Assembly (NCBI GenBank): GCA_035561355.1
Contig: DATMXS010000278.1
Coordinates: 1-36,737 of the forward strand
DNA length: 36,737 bases
DNA from: DATMXS01 sp035561355
Lineage (GTDB): Bacteria > Acidobacteriota > Terriglobia > Bryobacterales > Bryobacteraceae
Direction: 5' to 3'
Translations under genes and position numbers: made by a program
Notes under the pieces: model-generated
Told to the model about the DNA's origin: nothing
Database searches by the model: none
The model's input: the letters and a program-made list of their open reading frames with translations, nothing else
Part shown: positions 1-11,323 of the stretch, in pieces
Layout of the letters: each line of letters starts with the position of its first letter
Position numbering within the stretch: the stretch's first letter is position 1

Positions 1-841
1 ACCGGGCTTGCGACACCGGCATCAGCACTGCATCGAAGTGCTTTTCATCGCGGAGGCGATCGAGTTGGCCATCCAGGACTCGCAGTTCGGCCCGTGCCTG
101 TTCCAGCGAAACACCGTCGCGGAGCCTGCCCGCAGCGAGCAGCCAGTGCATGCCGCGATTCAGCGTCGGGTCAAATGTAAAGACGGGAGCGATCAGGCGG
201 ATATTGGCGATGGGAGTCCAGAACTCAGGCGCGGGGCCCCAATCCATGACGACGCCGCTGAATCCTTCGGCCGCGACACCGATGATGTGGAAGTCGCCCG
301 CTCCGAGCCGCAGCGTCCGACCGATGGCCGCCCCCGCGCTGCCGTACCTCCGCGAGGCGAGCTTCGAGCCGATCACCACGACCTGCGTGCGGTCGTCGTC
401 CGGCCCGAAGAAACGGCCGGCCGCGGGACGGATCCTCATCGTATCGAAGTAGTTGGCGGTAACGACTTCGCCGGAAATCTTCTCGGCTGCGTCCCTCCCC
501 GGGGTATAGCTCGGGATGCGGCAATAAGCGGCAAGGCTTGCGAAGGAGCGCGCGTGGTCACGGTAGTGCTCGTAATCGGGATAGGAGGTGCTGCTAAAGC
601 TCCCGCTGCCCCGGGTGCTCCAGTGGTAAAGAGCCGTGACGCGTTCGGGCTCGGGTACGTTCAGCGGGCGCAGGAAGATTCCGTTGATGAACGAAAAGAT
701 GGTGACGTTTACCGCGATGCCGAGGGCGAGAGTGGCAATGGCAGTTAACGCGAAAGCGGGCGACCTGCTCAACAGCCGGACCGAGTATCGAAGATCCTGC
801 GCGAACTCGCGGCCATAACGCGACATCCGTTGCCGGCTCAT
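1..841 (-). CDS. ABC transporter permease, ADOP/MacB-FtsX type (N-terminal 280 residues; runs off the left edge)
   Basis: Reading the minus strand from an ATG at 841 gives an open frame to the window edge. It begins MSRQRMSRYGREFAQDLRYS and continues with a hydrophobic helix (about residues 27-50, containing LALGI and TIFSFINGIF) and LRPLNVPEPERV. This is the classic start of acidobacterial duplicated permeases and MacB_PCD proteins. After the first helix comes the long periplasmic MacB-like domain (SYPDYEHYRD, NYFDTMRIRPAAGRFF, VVIGSKLASRRYG, LEQARAELRVL). The remaining FtsX membrane domains lie outside the window. A second ATG at 826 (MSRYGR) is an equally good start. The protein would sit in the inner membrane and use ATP hydrolysis by a partner ATPase to move a substrate or work mechanically on the periplasmic side. 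The ABC ATPase gene at 1426-2124 lies upstream on the same strand and is the obvious partner, but 584 bases of repeat-rich DNA separate them. The substrate is unknown. Confidence 0.88.
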   Translation of the reverse strand, partial: MSRQRMSRYGREFAQDLRYSVRLLSRSPAFALTAIATLALGIAVNVTIFSFINGIFLRPLNVPEPERVTALYHWSTRGSGSFSSTSYPDYEHYRDHARSFASLAAYCRIPSYTPGRDAAEKISGEVVTANYFDTMRIRPAAGRFFGPDDDRTQVVVIGSKLASRRYGSAGAAIGRTLRLGAGDFHIIGVAAEGFSGVVMDWGPAPEFWTPIANIRLIAPVFTFDPTLNRGMHWLLAAGRLRDGVSLEQARAELRVLDGQLDRLRDEKHFDAVLMPVSQAR

Positions 842-937
842 ATTCGCATCCGGTTTCTGCAATTGTGGGGCCAAACGACTTACACGTGCCGGCGTTACTT
901 GGAGGAGGAGGTCCTGATCGTTCGCTGCGGGCGCTTA

Positions 938-1362
938 CAGGGGCTAAAGCCCATCTATTATTTGGCTCGGGGTCGGCACGGCTGAAGCCGTGCCCTGATA
1001 CAAATCCTATCTCGTCCTACGGAAATGCCCGATTTTGTGAGCGCAGTGCGCCGCCATCGAACAAATCTCGTCTCAATGTCGGCGTAGGCTGCTGAGTACA
1101 AGGCCCGCATCAGGAACGATCTCCATCCCGCCAATTGGGGCCGCGGGCCGGTGAATGCTCTCTTTGAAATGTCCGTAGGCCGCCTGAATACACAGCTCTG
1201 TATCAATGTGCGCAGGCTGCTGAATACAAAGCTTCGTGTCAATGTCCGCAGGCTTGAACAAAGCTTCGTGTCAATGTCCGTAGGCTTGAACAAAGCTTCG
1301 TATCAGGGCACGGCTTCAGCCGTGCCGTTTCGGGCCAAAAACGCGCTGGGCTTCAGCCCCTG
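938..1362. repeat. Palindrome-ended repeat element with about 63-base imperfect terminal inverted repeats
   Basis: The inner ends are a perfect 27-base inverted repeat: 975-1001 (GGCACGGCTGAAGCCGTGCC followed by CTGATAC) pairs with 1300-1326. Each end also contains its own self-complementary hairpin (GGCACGGCT/AGCCGTGCC). The inverted relation continues outward imperfectly through TTTGGC (961-966 against 1334-1339) to CAGGGGCT..AAGCCC (938-952 against 1348-1362). Each of those outer ends again holds a small palindrome (GGGCTAAAGCCC, GGGCTTCAGCCC). The whole unit is about 425 bases, encodes nothing, and lies between two genes of an apparent operon. It resembles paired REP-type palindromes or a non-autonomous miniature element. 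No target-site duplication is obvious, so the mechanism of spread is inference. Confidence 0.75.
1168..1304. repeat. Four head-to-tail 32-37-base tandem repeats inside the palindromic element
   Basis: Units start with AATGTCCG or a close variant at 1168 (37 bases), 1205 (36), 1241 (32) and 1273 (32). Each unit ends in a TATC or TGTC form. The last two differ at only two positions (CGCAGG/CGTAGG and GTGTC/GTATC), which suggests recent duplication. A diverged fifth copy lies apart at 1075-1111. Units are contiguous with no spacers, so this is not a CRISPR array. Confidence 0.8.
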
Positions 1363-1425
1363 CTGCGCATCAGATATCGCTTGGCTCGTTTCAGCCCCGA
1401 CTGTCCGATTTCGGGATTCGGCGTA

Positions 1426-2124
1426 TCAGACGCGGGCAGGCTGCTGGTCCGGAGTGGCCGGCTCGTTTACCACCCAGCCGTCCAGCAGGTTCACCACGCG
1501 GTTCCCATAGGCGGCGTTCGCTTCCGAGTGCGTCACCTGAATGATGGTGGTGCCTTCGTCGTTGAGCCGCTTGAACAGTTCCATGATTTCCCGGCCCTGA
1601 CTGGTGTGGAGGTTGCCCGTGGGCTCATCCGCCAGGATCAGTTTCGGGCTGGCGACGAGGGCCCGAGCCACCGCAACAAGCTGCTGCTGGCCGCCCGAAA
1701 GCTGGTTTGGATACAGGTCCTTCTTGCCCACGATATTGAAGCGGTCCAGCATGTCGCAGACGACGCTGGAACGTTCGGAGCCCTTCAAATTGCGGTATGA
1801 AAGCGGCAGTTCGAGGTTCTCATAAACGGTGAGGTTGTCGAGCAGGTGGTAGCTCTGGAATACGAAGCCGATGTACTTCTTGTTGATCTCTATGCGCTGC
1901 TTCGGGCTCAGCTTGTGGATGGGCTGATCGACAAAGTGGAACTCGCCCGTCCAGGCACCGTCGAGCATCCCGATGATGCTCAGGAGCGTGGACTTCCCCG
2001 CCCCGGATGGCCCCATGATGGTGACGAACTCGCCCTCTTTGATCTCCAGATTCACCCGGCGCAACACGAAGCTCTTCATGTTTCCTACCGGGTACCACTT
2101 CTCAACGTTCACGAGTTTGATCAT
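1426..2124 (-). CDS. ABC transporter ATP-binding protein, MacB/LolD-like
   Basis: This is a 232-residue stand-alone ABC ATPase that would energise a MacB/FtsX-type permease on the cytoplasmic side. All the diagnostic motifs are present: Walker A GPSGAGKST (residues 38-46), Q-loop (GFVFQSYHLL), signature LSGGQQQ, Walker B LILADEP followed by the D-loop region TGNL, and the switch His in IIQVTHSE. VFQSYHLLDNLTVYENLELPL is typical of the MacB/LolD/FtsE branch. I place the start at ATG 2124 (MIKLVNVEKWYPVGN) because GGGACGGA precedes it at reasonable spacing. An in-frame ATG at 2151 has no ribosome site. The ADOP permease downstream on the same strand (1-841) is the likely partner. The repeat-peptide gene at 2254 is divergent, with a 129-base shared upstream region. 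The C-terminus continues after the H-loop to DGWVVNEPATPDQQPARV, a normal ending for this class. Confidence 0.95.
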   Translation of the reverse strand: MIKLVNVEKWYPVGNMKSFVLRRVNLEIKEGEFVTIMGPSGAGKSTLLSIIGMLDGAWTGEFHFVDQPIHKLSPKQRIEINKKYIGFVFQSYHLLDNLTVYENLELPLSYRNLKGSERSSVVCDMLDRFNIVGKKDLYPNQLSGGQQQLVAVARALVASPKLILADEPTGNLHTSQGREIMELFKRLNDEGTTIIQVTHSEANAAYGNRVVNLLDGWVVNEPATPDQQPARV

Positions 2125-2181
2125 TGCGATTTCCGTCCCTGAAGGCTCCATTGTATGCACGCCGGGGGCCACGCGTGCGGG

Positions 2182-2201
2182 GTCGGGTCGCGGGACCCGA
2201 C
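2182..2201 (+). promoter_or_regulatory. Perfect 8-bp hairpin in the divergent upstream region of the repeat-peptide gene
   Basis: GTCGGGTC (2182-2189) and GACCCGAC (2194-2201) form a perfect stem with a GCGG loop, 52 bases upstream of the start at 2254. It could be an operator between the two divergent genes or a structure in the 5' leader of the plus-strand gene. It has no T-tract, so a terminator is unlikely. The role is inference. Confidence 0.4.
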
Positions 2202-2253
2202 GCAACCGAATCGAGTGTCCCGACGAAAACTAAGGTGTCAGGAGGAGATGCAA

Positions 2254-2607
2254 ATGGTTGGCAATGTTAGATTAACCGCGGCGCTGGCGCAGCGTTTCGC
2301 TCAGGTATCATTGAACCCTCAACCGCTCCCACCGAGGGACTCCAACATCGCGTTTGGCGATACGGTCGCATTGAACCCGCAGCCGCTGCCGCCGAAAGAA
2401 AGGCTTGGCTCGCTCGCGGATCGCGTTGCGTTGAACCCGCAGCCGCTGCCGCCACGCACCCTGCTCAGCGCATTCAATCGAGCGTTCTCCGGCGTGAGCG
2501 CGACGTCCGATGCGCCCGCCTCAGATCGCGGCATCATTGTCGTCGGCGGACGCAATGTCCTGCCGAGCGCACTGAACCAGCGTGGGATTATCGTTGTCGG
2601 CGGTTGA
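2254..2607 (+). CDS. Small repeat protein with three LNPQPLPP and two RGIIVVGG peptides (function unknown)
   Basis: This is a 117-residue protein. The start is fixed by GGAGGA at 2241-2246, seven bases before ATG 2254; the ATG at 2248 is too close to it. It begins MVGNVRLTAALAQRFAQVS with no clear signal peptide. LNPQPLPP then occurs at residues 20-27, 40-47 and 60-67, an exact 20-residue period. Each copy is followed by R or K, and the linkers are similar (GDTVA, ADRVA). After a linker (LLSAFNRAFSG...), RGIIVVGG occurs at 92-99 and again at 110-117, where it forms the C-terminus. Codons vary between copies while the peptides do not, so selection acts on the peptide. I do not recognise an assigned function. 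The layout suits a repeated short-peptide precursor or a proline-rich binding scaffold. The MacB-like ABC genes lie next to it in the divergent direction. That the frame is a real gene is well supported. Confidence 0.85.
   Translation: MVGNVRLTAALAQRFAQVSLNPQPLPPRDSNIAFGDTVALNPQPLPPKERLGSLADRVALNPQPLPPRTLLSAFNRAFSGVSATSDAPASDRGIIVVGGRNVLPSALNQRGIIVVGG
2311..2454 (+). repeat. In-gene repeat, 60-base period, encoding LNPQPLPP three times
   Basis: The 24-base cores lie at 2311-2334, 2371-2394 and 2431-2454. Copies 2 and 3 differ at one base (CCG/CCA). Copy 1 differs from copy 2 at four codons (CCT/CCG, CAA/CAG, CTC/CTG, CCA/CCG), all silent. The 36-base spacers are only loosely similar. Confidence 0.9.
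2527..2604 (+). repeat. Two copies of the RGIIVVGG coding unit with silent divergence
   Basis: The cores are 2527-2550 and 2581-2604, the second ending directly at the TGA stop. Six of the eight codons differ between the copies (CGC/CGT, GGC/GGG, ATC/ATT, ATT/ATC, GTC/GTT, GGA/GGT), yet the peptide is unchanged. This argues for selection on the octapeptide. Confidence 0.88.
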
Positions 2608-2690
2608 TCCGAGACACTGACTACGGTCCTGAGAAGCGTGGAGAAAGAGCAGTTCTTTTGCCCGCTTGCTGCCGTGCGCGGCTCGCGCAC

Positions 2691-2723
2691 CAACAAAACG
2701 GGCGCTCCAACCGGAGCGCCCGT
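2691..2723 (-). terminator. Rho-independent terminator after the nifJ operon
   Basis: ACGGGCGCTCC and GGAGCGCCCGT (2698-2723) form a perfect 11-bp stem with a 4-base loop. Read on the minus strand it is followed by TTTGTTG, a short U-rich tract. It lies 27 bases past the stop of the minus-strand flavoprotein gene. It may also stop readthrough from the plus-strand repeat-peptide gene. Confidence 0.85.
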
Positions 2724-2749
2724 ATCAAACCGAGAGTTGAACTGAACTC

Positions 2750-7357
<4,608 letters not shown>

Positions 7358-7767
7358 TCAGTCTCTCTCGGATGATTTCCTACGGCCGGGAATTGGACGC
7401 CGGCGGTTGTGGCGCCTACCCCACTGCGCGTGGTTGAAAAACTCGTGTGAGCGCACCCGTTTCCGAGTACGTGTAGAATAAATGCCAGTATAAGACTTTT
7501 TGCTCCGGTTTGGGGCATCCTCACCCTCCCGGCTCCCTTCAACAAGCTGCACGCGCAGTGCCAATCCGCAATCGCTTCAAAACAAACGTCCGTATCCCGA
7601 CCCTGCGCAAATTGGCCCACAATCACGGGGCAAAGCCAGCTCTTGTCCAATGAAAATTCATTAAGACTTGGGCGGAATGACGCAGGGAGTAAGGCAGCCG
7701 AGCCATTACGGTGACGGAGCGACACGGTGGGATGGAGATGACGCCGACAGTCGCGGGCAAGTAGGAG
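7358..7767. other. Upstream region of nifJ; no gene seen
   Basis: I find no convincing gene. A minus-strand frame of 123 codons (7354-7725) overlaps the nifJ start by ATGA but has neither family features nor a clear ribosome site, and I leave it out. The part near 7481-7500 is locally AT-rich and contains, on the minus strand, TATACT (7487-7492), a five-of-six match to a -10 box, without a good -35. If used, it would give nifJ a leader of about 120 bases. This is weak evidence. Confidence 0.35.
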
Positions 7768-7820
7768 AAAAAAGGGGCGCCGATGCTCCAGGTCGATTAG
7801 GGCCTGAAAGCACCGGCGCC
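7768..7820 (-). terminator. Rho-independent terminator after the TonB-dependent receptor gene
   Basis: On the minus strand GGCGCCGGTGCT (7820-7809) pairs with AGCATCGGCGCC (7787-7776) with one mismatch, and CAGG/CCTG adds an inner stem. The hairpin is followed by CC and six T residues (7773-7768). It lies 24 bases past the receptor stop codon. Confidence 0.88.
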
Positions 7821-7844
7821 GCTCAGAGGAACGAATTAGCTAGC

Positions 7845-10800
7845 TCAGAAAACGAAGCGCAAGGCCATTTGCATCGTCCGGTTGCCGGACTTTGTCAGGA
7901 TCTTGCCGTAATCGGAACTGCGCATGTTCGCGTTCGGGTTGTAAATGTTCGGGTGATTGAAGATGTTGTACGCTTCCGCACGGAAGTGGACCTGCTTGCC
8001 TTCCGCAATGGTAAAGCGCTTGAGCATCGAAAAATCGGTGTTCCAGTTCCCGGGTCCACGCAGAGCGTTGCGTCCGAGGGTGCCGAAGGTGTTGCGCGTA
8101 GTGGGCGCCGCAAACGACGACGGAGCGAAGTAGCGGGCCATCTTTTCGTCGGTGGTTCCGCCCGTGTAGCTGATAGGACCAACGAGGTTCGGGCGATCAC
8201 CGCCTGCGGAGTCGAAATTCCAGTCCTCACCGAGCGTCACGTCGAACGGCGTGCCACTGCGGATGACGACATTGCCGGAAGCCTGCCAGCCGCCGAGGAT
8301 ACGGCCGGCCCAGTGGTTGGCATCGCGCCACAACGGCAGATCGTAAATGTAGAACGTCTTGAAGACGTGCCTGGCGCCGACTTCGGCTCTTTCACCGTCC
8401 CAGTTCTGCGGGTTCGCAGTCTGGATGTTGCTGTTGCTGGTGGGATCGTCGCCGGTGTACTCGAGCGACTTGCCGAAGACATAGCTGGAACGGATCACCA
8501 ACCCGCGCTTGAGGCGCACGTCACCGGTCACCTGAAGGGCGTCGTACCAACTACGTGCCCGCGAGTAAACGACGCCGGTATTGCCGAAACCGGCGATGGG
8601 ACGCCGCGATTCAAGGTTGGAGAGGCTGGCATTATCCGCCCACATGGGCAGATTACGGGGCAGCTCCTGAAGAAGCTTGTAGGCGCGGTTGGCTACGTAG
8701 CCCGCCTCCACCGATACCGCCTCATTGAGCTGACGCGCAACCGTAAGGTTCCACTGGAGACTGTAAGGTGTCCGGAAATCAGAGTCGAAGCCGGCGCTGT
8801 TGTCCAGGCGCGGCGGGTACTTGAAGTTGCTCACATCGGTTGTGAACGGTGTCGGCGGGTTGGCGTACACCGTCGTGCGGCTGGTTCCCCAGGGATCTAC
8901 CAGGCTGCGAGTCTCGCCGCCGGATGCGCTGGGACGCCATGGCACACCTTCCGCAGTCCAGAGCTTGGTCTGGGCGGAGTTGTAAGCATAGTAAACGCCG
9001 GCGCCGCCGCGGATCACCGTCTTGCCGTTGCCGGCCGCGTCGTAAGCGAACCCGAGGCGGGGGGCGAAGTTGTTACGGTCCTGTTCGAAGAAGCCGTTCG
9101 GGACGCCTTGATCGCCGTTGAAGGCGAGGTGCAACGGAGCATTCGGGTATTGATCGGACTTATGTCCGAACATGAATGCCGACGTGCGGCCATTGCTTTC
9201 GGAAGCGGGCGTGTACAGCTCATACCGCAACCCGGGGGTCAAGGTAAGGCGTTGCGTGACTTTCCACTGATCTTCTACGAAGAAGAAATTGTTCCAGTTG
9301 TGGATGTCGTAGTCGAGGATGCCGACAGTGCTGAACGTAGCGGCACGGCCCATGATGAAATCGGCATAGCTGTAGCCAAAGACGTTAACGCCGGTCGGCT
9401 TGCCGCCGGTGGGCGTCGAGGCGGAGCGGCCGTCGAAGGTGAAGGCGGTGCTGTCCTGGTCATTCAACTGACGGACAGTGTCGCGCTGGAATTCGCCACC
9501 GAATTTGAGGTTGTGGCTTCCGCGGGTCCAGTTCACCGTGCTGCCGAAGCGGTAGTTGGACTGGTCGAAAAGGCTGAGCCAGCCTTGGTGCGTATTGAAA
9601 CCGTCGTTGATGACAAGCCTGGGCAGGTACTTGCGGGCACCCTCCTGGCTATCGGGCCACTTGGCGCCGAAATCGGCGAGGTTCTTGCCGATTGCAGCGT
9701 TGCCGCGGTCCGCAGAGAGCTTGGCCATCGCGAAACGGCTCTGCACAACCATGCTGGGGCTCGCAATCCAGGTGTGACGTGCGGAAGTGGTGTCCTGCCG
9801 GTTCTCGTTGACCTGCGGCCCGAACGCAGCCACGTTGGCGCCGGCAGCGGTGGCCGACTGATCGAAATGCCCCCACGTACGGAAGTACGAGAACTGGAGC
9901 GAGTGAGCGTCGTTGAACGTGTGATCGATCTTCCCGAGCAGCTCATTGTTCCGCGTGGGATCGGTAAACGACCACACGTACCGATCACCGTAATTGGCTA
10001 CGGTCGGAATGAGCGACATCAGGTTCTTGGCGACGGGATCGAGCAGGCGCTGGGGGATGATATTGCCCGGGATCGGAGCGCCCGTATCGGGATCGTAGAG
10101 CGGCCGGGTGAACTGTGAGAAGTCGCCGCCGGCCATGGCGGCCGTGGGGAACCGAACGGTATTCTGAAAGCCGTTGGCCGAGTCGTTGTAGATCTGGTAA
10201 GACGCGAAGAAGAAGGTCTTGTCCTTGCGGATGGGACCGCCCACCGTGCCGCCGCCCTGCTTCAGGGGGTTGTCCGGCTTCGCGCTGCCGCTCTTGTTAC
10301 GGCTCCAGCTATTGGCGTTCAATGCCTTGTTCCGGAAGAAATAGAAGCCCGAACCATGTAGCTGGTTCGTGCCTGATTTGGTGATGACGTTGAACATGCC
10401 GCCGGGCTGTTTGCCGAATTCGGCCGACGTATTCGACGTGCTGACGTTCACTTCCTGAACGGCTTCCGGGTTGGGGAACTGGAGAGCGCTGTTCCGGAAC
10501 GAGCCGGTGTTGTCGCTGCCATCCAGGTAGAAGCTGTTCTTGCCGCGGCGCCCGCCATTCACACCGGCGTAGGTGCCTTCGATGTTCTGCACCTGCGAAC
10601 CGCCGCTCACCTCGACGCCGGGAGCGAGCTCGGCGAATGCGAGTGAGTTGCGCGACGAAACGGGTAGATCGGCGAGATACTGCCGCTGCACGCTCATTGA
10701 AACCTGCGCGGAGACCGTGTCGATGCGGGATACATTCGCGACGACTTCGACGGTCTCAGAGACCTGGCCGACTTGCAGGCTGATGTCGGCGCGGCTGGTT

Positions 10801-11099
10801 TTATTGACCTCCACGATGATGCCCGTGGAGATCGTCGGCCGGAAGCCCGCGGCTGAGGTCTTCAGCGTATAAGTCCCGGGGACAACAATGTTGAAAACAT
10901 ACCGCCCGTCGTCGCCGCTCTTCTGCGTTTGCGTGACCTGGGTGGCTTGGTTGACGAGGATAAGTTCTACGGACGGCACAGATGCGCCGCTGGGGTCGAG
11001 CACAACACCTTGTACGGACCCTGTGGTGTCAGCGGCCCAGACAAGGGCAAATGACAAGAGAATGAATATGGGCACAACGGCCCATCGACGTTGAAGCAT
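7845..11099 (-). CDS. TonB-dependent outer-membrane receptor with carboxypeptidase-regulatory-like N-terminal domain (Oar-like)
   Basis: This 1084-residue protein starts MLQRRWAVVPIFILLSFALV, a signal peptide likely cut near AWAAD (about 22). Next comes a carboxypeptidase-regulatory-like beta-sandwich (GSVQGVVLDPSGASVPSVEL ... DDGRYVFNIVVPGTYTLKTSAAGFRP, about 27-90). A TonB plug region follows (about 115-250, with LPVSSRNSLAFAELAPGV and YLDGSDNTGSFRN). The long C-terminal beta-barrel ends in LRFVF, whose final Phe is the usual outer-membrane assembly signal. These receptors are abundant in Acidobacteria and are thought to import large ligands such as oligosaccharides or siderophores using TonB energy; the ligand here is unknown. 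No SusD-like partner is next to it. AAGGAG lies 10 bases before the ATG. The upstream region is strongly AT-rich compared with its surroundings, and a terminator follows, so it appears to be a single-gene transcript. Confidence 0.95.
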   Translation of the reverse strand: MLQRRWAVVPIFILLSFALVWAADTTGSVQGVVLDPSGASVPSVELILVNQATQVTQTQKSGDDGRYVFNIVVPGTYTLKTSAAGFRPTISTGIIVEVNKTSRADISLQVGQVSETVEVVANVSRIDTVSAQVSMSVQRQYLADLPVSSRNSLAFAELAPGVEVSGGSQVQNIEGTYAGVNGGRRGKNSFYLDGSDNTGSFRNSALQFPNPEAVQEVNVSTSNTSAEFGKQPGGMFNVITKSGTNQLHGSGFYFFRNKALNANSWSRNKSGSAKPDNPLKQGGGTVGGPIRKDKTFFFASYQIYNDSANGFQNTVRFPTAAMAGGDFSQFTRPLYDPDTGAPIPGNIIPQRLLDPVAKNLMSLIPTVANYGDRYVWSFTDPTRNNELLGKIDHTFNDAHSLQFSYFRTWGHFDQSATAAGANVAAFGPQVNENRQDTTSARHTWIASPSMVVQSRFAMAKLSADRGNAAIGKNLADFGAKWPDSQEGARKYLPRLVINDGFNTHQGWLSLFDQSNYRFGSTVNWTRGSHNLKFGGEFQRDTVRQLNDQDSTAFTFDGRSASTPTGGKPTGVNVFGYSYADFIMGRAATFSTVGILDYDIHNWNNFFFVEDQWKVTQRLTLTPGLRYELYTPASESNGRTSAFMFGHKSDQYPNAPLHLAFNGDQGVPNGFFEQDRNNFAPRLGFAYDAAGNGKTVIRGGAGVYYAYNSAQTKLWTAEGVPWRPSASGGETRSLVDPWGTSRTTVYANPPTPFTTDVSNFKYPPRLDNSAGFDSDFRTPYSLQWNLTVARQLNEAVSVEAGYVANRAYKLLQELPRNLPMWADNASLSNLESRRPIAGFGNTGVVYSRARSWYDALQVTGDVRLKRGLVIRSSYVFGKSLEYTGDDPTSNSNIQTANPQNWDGERAEVGARHVFKTFYIYDLPLWRDANHWAGRILGGWQASGNVVIRSGTPFDVTLGEDWNFDSAGGDRPNLVGPISYTGGTTDEKMARYFAPSSFAAPTTRNTFGTLGRNALRGPGNWNTDFSMLKRFTIAEGKQVHFRAEAYNIFNHPNIYNPNANMRSSDYGKILTKSGNRTMQMALRFVF

Positions 11100-11154
11100 T
11101 CTTATTTAACTCCTTTAACTCCCAACGACTACTCTAGCGCAATTTCGAATATGA

Positions 11155-11168
11155 AGATTTTAAAATCT
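11155..11168. promoter_or_regulatory. 14-bp perfect AT palindrome in the receptor promoter region
   Basis: AGATTTTAAAATCT lies 56 bases upstream of the receptor start, within an unusually AT-rich stretch (about 11100-11240). Its right half contains TAAAAT, a five-of-six match to a -10 box on the minus strand, but I see no good -35. It could be an operator overlapping the promoter. The role is inference. Confidence 0.35.
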
Positions 11169-11323
11169 AAAAATGCTACGTCCTTTGTAACGGCAAACTC
11201 AATAACTTAGCTCATTTGGAATTAAACAAGTTTCATATCTGGCGGACTTCGCGCGGGGAATTACGGTCGCTTTCAAAGCGTGTGTGAGCACGCGAGCCCC
11301 GGTCCGGTTTTCAGCGATCTCCG

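Larger units (their letters stand above)
842..1425. other. 584-base gene-free gap between permease and ATPase genes, filled by a repeat element
   Basis: I see no credible gene here. Short frames on both strands translate the repeats into low-complexity text (for example repeated DIDTKLC) and have no ribosome binding sites. The gap holds a palindrome-ended element (about 938-1362) with internal 32-37-base tandem repeats, described separately. The outer parts (842-937 and 1363-1425) show no recognisable feature. Confidence 0.7.

Noticed and set aside
958..1293. Minus-strand frames in the repeat element translating to repeated DIDTKLC-like text
   Set aside because: The apparent peptide repeat simply reflects the DNA tandem repeat; it is readable in more than one frame and unit lengths of 32 and 37 break the frame.
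1168..1304. Tandem repeats considered as a CRISPR array
   Set aside because: Units are contiguous with no unique spacers, vary in length, and no cas genes are present.
7668..10118. An 816-codon plus-strand frame opposite the TonB-dependent receptor
   Set aside because: It is antisense to a clear receptor gene, shows no recognisable domain and crosses that gene's terminator.
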